From NCBI GenBank assembly GCA_036365455.1, contig JAWQUS010000027.1:16604501-16668500 (forward strand): a stretch of 64,000 nucleotides of DNA, written 5' to 3'. Under the pieces are notes generated by a model. The model made no database searches. It worked only from the letters and a program-made list of their open reading frames with translations, and had not been told where the DNA came from. Shown here in pieces: positions 61,701-64,000 of the stretch. A program made the position numbers and the translations under genes. Numbering within the stretch: the first letter of the stretch is position 1; every line of letters starts with the position of its first letter. This DNA comes from Macrosoma leucophasiata. Lineage: Eukaryota > Arthropoda > Insecta > Lepidoptera > Hedylidae.

Positions 61701-63349
61701 TTAGTATAATGCAGTTTTCGGAGTGTCGTCACGGTGACTTCGTTTCGGTGAACGGTCCGATGTTGTGATCCTGTCACATCAGTAGTGAGTGTATAGCCTG
61801 AACTTTCAGCTGTACAATAGGTACATTTGCTTTCTGCTTATTTTTTAACTCTCCTACATAGGTACGTGTATTTCCAAGGTTTATGTGACATCAGGTAAAT
61901 TTAATTTCTAAAACAGCAAACGCATCACGTTCAGTTGTAGGGTAAGGCACAAGAATTAGACCATCATTGGCATGGAGATATTATAAGAAAAACGTGGTTT
62001 TCCATTGCTAGTGAATGGCTGGTAAGTACTGCATAGTTCTGCAATGAAGTAAGGATTTATTTTCTCGCTTAGAGAAACTGGGCCACTTCTTTAAGAATGT
62101 GATAGACTGTTTACGTGTAATTAAATGAATCTGACCAAGAGACAAACCATTCTCGACTCTAATCTCATCAAAATGTTTACAGACTTTAACAAGAGGTCAG
62201 TGGTCTATGTAAAAACGTATTTCTTTGTAAAAAATATTGATGCTTCCATCGAAATTCAACCAAAATAACAAGTTGAATTTATGTAAGATGTTTTTGACTG
62301 CTACTAAAAATAGGACCGGCTTATTGCCGGTTTATGAATATTGACGATACGTCGAAGATAATATAGAGTTATGGTATATTCCAGTTAATATTAAGTATGC
62401 GAGACGAGGCGATTTGACTCGTGCCATGTTGCGGGTCGGCGCACGCGCAGCCTCCGGTTTTGCTCCTTTTGTGTCACGTATTATAAACTCTGTGTTGCTC
62501 GATTTGAATGTGTGCGTTCGTTAAACCCGCCCGTCCACTGTGGCACATGTTGTATGTAAACGCCAGCAAGTATTATTACATATTCCCTGACGCCAGCTAA
62601 GGAGTAAGTTCCGTATCACACTTAACGAGTTTATGAAAATTAAAAACTATGTATTCTATAGCTTTTATTGTCTATTATATCTACGTACTTAAAGGGACTC
62701 AAAAGTCTTTATTGCTAAGCCGCTTCTATTGTGCTCGTCTGTTTATCTGTCGCAGATAAGCGTTGGAATTTAAATTATTACATAAAAGGTAGGTGCATAC
62801 ATGTACCTATGACTTCTAACCTCGATGCACTATCACTATAAACGCTTCAGGAAGCCGACATCCCATTATCTTTTGGAATCCAACATAAAATATGTATATT
62901 TGTATGTTTGTTATAGAACATCAGCCTCTGTTTATTTTTTACATAACCTTTTTTTATTCTGAAATTTAGATTGGAAGGGGTTCTTTTTCCTCATAAAGAA
63001 TATAACAGCACCAGCAGACGTCGTACTAGAGACTAGAAAAAAAAAGTTTCGAAACTTTCACTTTCTTTGAATTAATAAGAAAAACATTATTATAATCTCC
63101 TTTAAATGTATGATCTCAAAGTTTTTATTAAGTTCAGGCCACAGTGGACGAGCGGGTTTATTGGTACGCCTCAGGCACACGTGCGTGCGTCGAGCTTATA
63201 ACAAATCTTTGGCTTTGTTCGATCCTGTAGCAAGTATAGCTATAGGTGTTATGCCAGTTGTAGAACCACAGTATAGTTAACTTTACAGGTCGGCGCTGCC
63301 GCCACATCGCAAGTCATTCAATATCAACGATAAAAGGAAAGGTTGCAAA
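58716..63349. other. Intergenic or intronic DNA, no gene recognised
   Basis: Only short open frames, none resembling a family I know. One structured feature: TAAACCCGCCCGTCCACTG at about 62522 has an inverted near-perfect partner at 63136-63158. Confidence 0.4.
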
Positions 63350-63532
63350 TCTTAATATATATAAATCTCGTGTCACAATGTTTGTCCTCAATGGACTCCT
63401 AAACCACTTAACCGATTATAATAAAATTCGCACACCATGTGCAGTTCGATCCAACTTGAGAGATAGGATAGCTTACATTACGCTATGACTAAGGAGCAGA
63501 GCAGCGCGGGCGAAGCCGGGGCGGGCCGCTAG
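63350..63532 (+). mobile_element. Non-autonomous Helitron, short
   Basis: Starts TC after an A (ATCTTAATATATATAAATCT), contains CGTGTCACAATGTTTGTCC and ends GCCGGGGCGGGCCGCTAG before a T; a GC-rich 3' end with CTAG, as expected for Helitrons. Confidence 0.85.
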
Positions 63533-63535
63533 TAT

Positions 63536-63788
63536 ACCTATATAAAAATAAATTGCTGTTCCTTAGTCTCGCTAAAACTCGAGAATGGCTGGACCGATTT
63601 GGCTAATATTGATTTTGAATGATTTTTGGAAGTCCAGGGAATGTTTAAAAGGTAAGAAAATATGAAGAAATTGAACGGAAATAGTAAAAACCACAATTTT
63701 ATTTTCCCATACAAATAATCCGTATCTATCAAACCTTTGACACATTATTTCATTCTGAGGCAATACGAAGTTTGCCGGGTCAGCTAGT
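63536..63788 (+). mobile_element. Second Helitron-like element
   Basis: TATATAAAAATAAATTGCTG … GAATGGCTGGACCGATTTGG … TTTGCCGGGTCAGCTAG before a T. This matches a familiar lepidopteran Helitron-type repeat and lies only a few bases from the previous one. Confidence 0.65.
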
Positions 63789-64000
63789 TATATATATGTA
63801 CATAGGTATAAGAAAGAGAAAAAAACACGTACTGTTGAACACATTTAGGCAGTAGATAAATTAGGTTTAAAGTCATAATGTGGTACGTCTCTCTTCGTTT
63901 TCATGCTCCTTCACTTAAAAAATAAGGACAGTTAAAAATAACTTTCATTGTTCGTTTTCTTCTACTTTCATTCATCATATGATTTGTATACCTAATCATT

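Overview
This window looks like nuclear DNA of a moth or butterfly. The genes are animal, with introns and orthodox GT-AG splice sites. The AT-rich non-coding DNA is full of insect interspersed repeats, many of a type I recognise from Lepidoptera: Helitron-like ends closing in GGGCGGGCCGCTAGT, a roughly 280-bp SINE-like family with about sixteen copies, mariner and hAT/piggyBac/Harbinger-like MITEs, and 5'-truncated LINEs. The lepidopteran call rests on these repeat types, not on a database search. No CRISPR array, operon or plasmid-like feature is present.

Four conserved eukaryotic genes are present. Hem/NCKAP1 (WAVE actin-nucleation complex) lies on the minus strand at 4928-8305 as one uninterrupted coding exon. 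CDC5L (Prp19/NTC spliceosome Myb protein) lies on the plus strand at 10692-26356 in 16 coding exons that join in frame to 797 residues. FANCM (replication-fork DNA translocase) lies on the minus strand at 27499-47513 in 18 coding exons that join in frame to 1540 residues. ERCC1 (XPF partner in excision repair) lies on the plus strand at 50203-53942 in 5 coding exons giving 273 residues. Hem/CDC5L and FANCM/ERCC1 are head-to-head pairs; CDC5L and FANCM converge tail to tail. About the first 4.9 kb and last 10 kb show no recognisable gene.

Both head-to-head spacers contain the same 1.5-1.8 kb terminal-inverted-repeat element in mirrored orientation (8859-10376 and 47888-49680), each 300-560 bp from the flanking start codons. 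A second shared module carries an E2F-type site (TTTTGGCGGGAA). It lies directly upstream of ERCC1, and again as an inverted pair inside a CDC5L intron. A FANCM intron holds a hAT-like inverted repeat with nine TATCGATA palindromes, the motif bound by DREF in Drosophila.

The FANCM gene is stretched to 20 kb by transposons. The stack at 27.7-30.7 kb is at least four insertions deep and includes a 382-bp direct duplication that I see as identical. FANCM ends soon after its conserved C-terminal patch and lacks the ERCC4-like/HhH2 tail of vertebrate FANCM, while the neighbouring divergent gene ERCC1 encodes that same fold. That arrangement is noteworthy but its meaning is inference.
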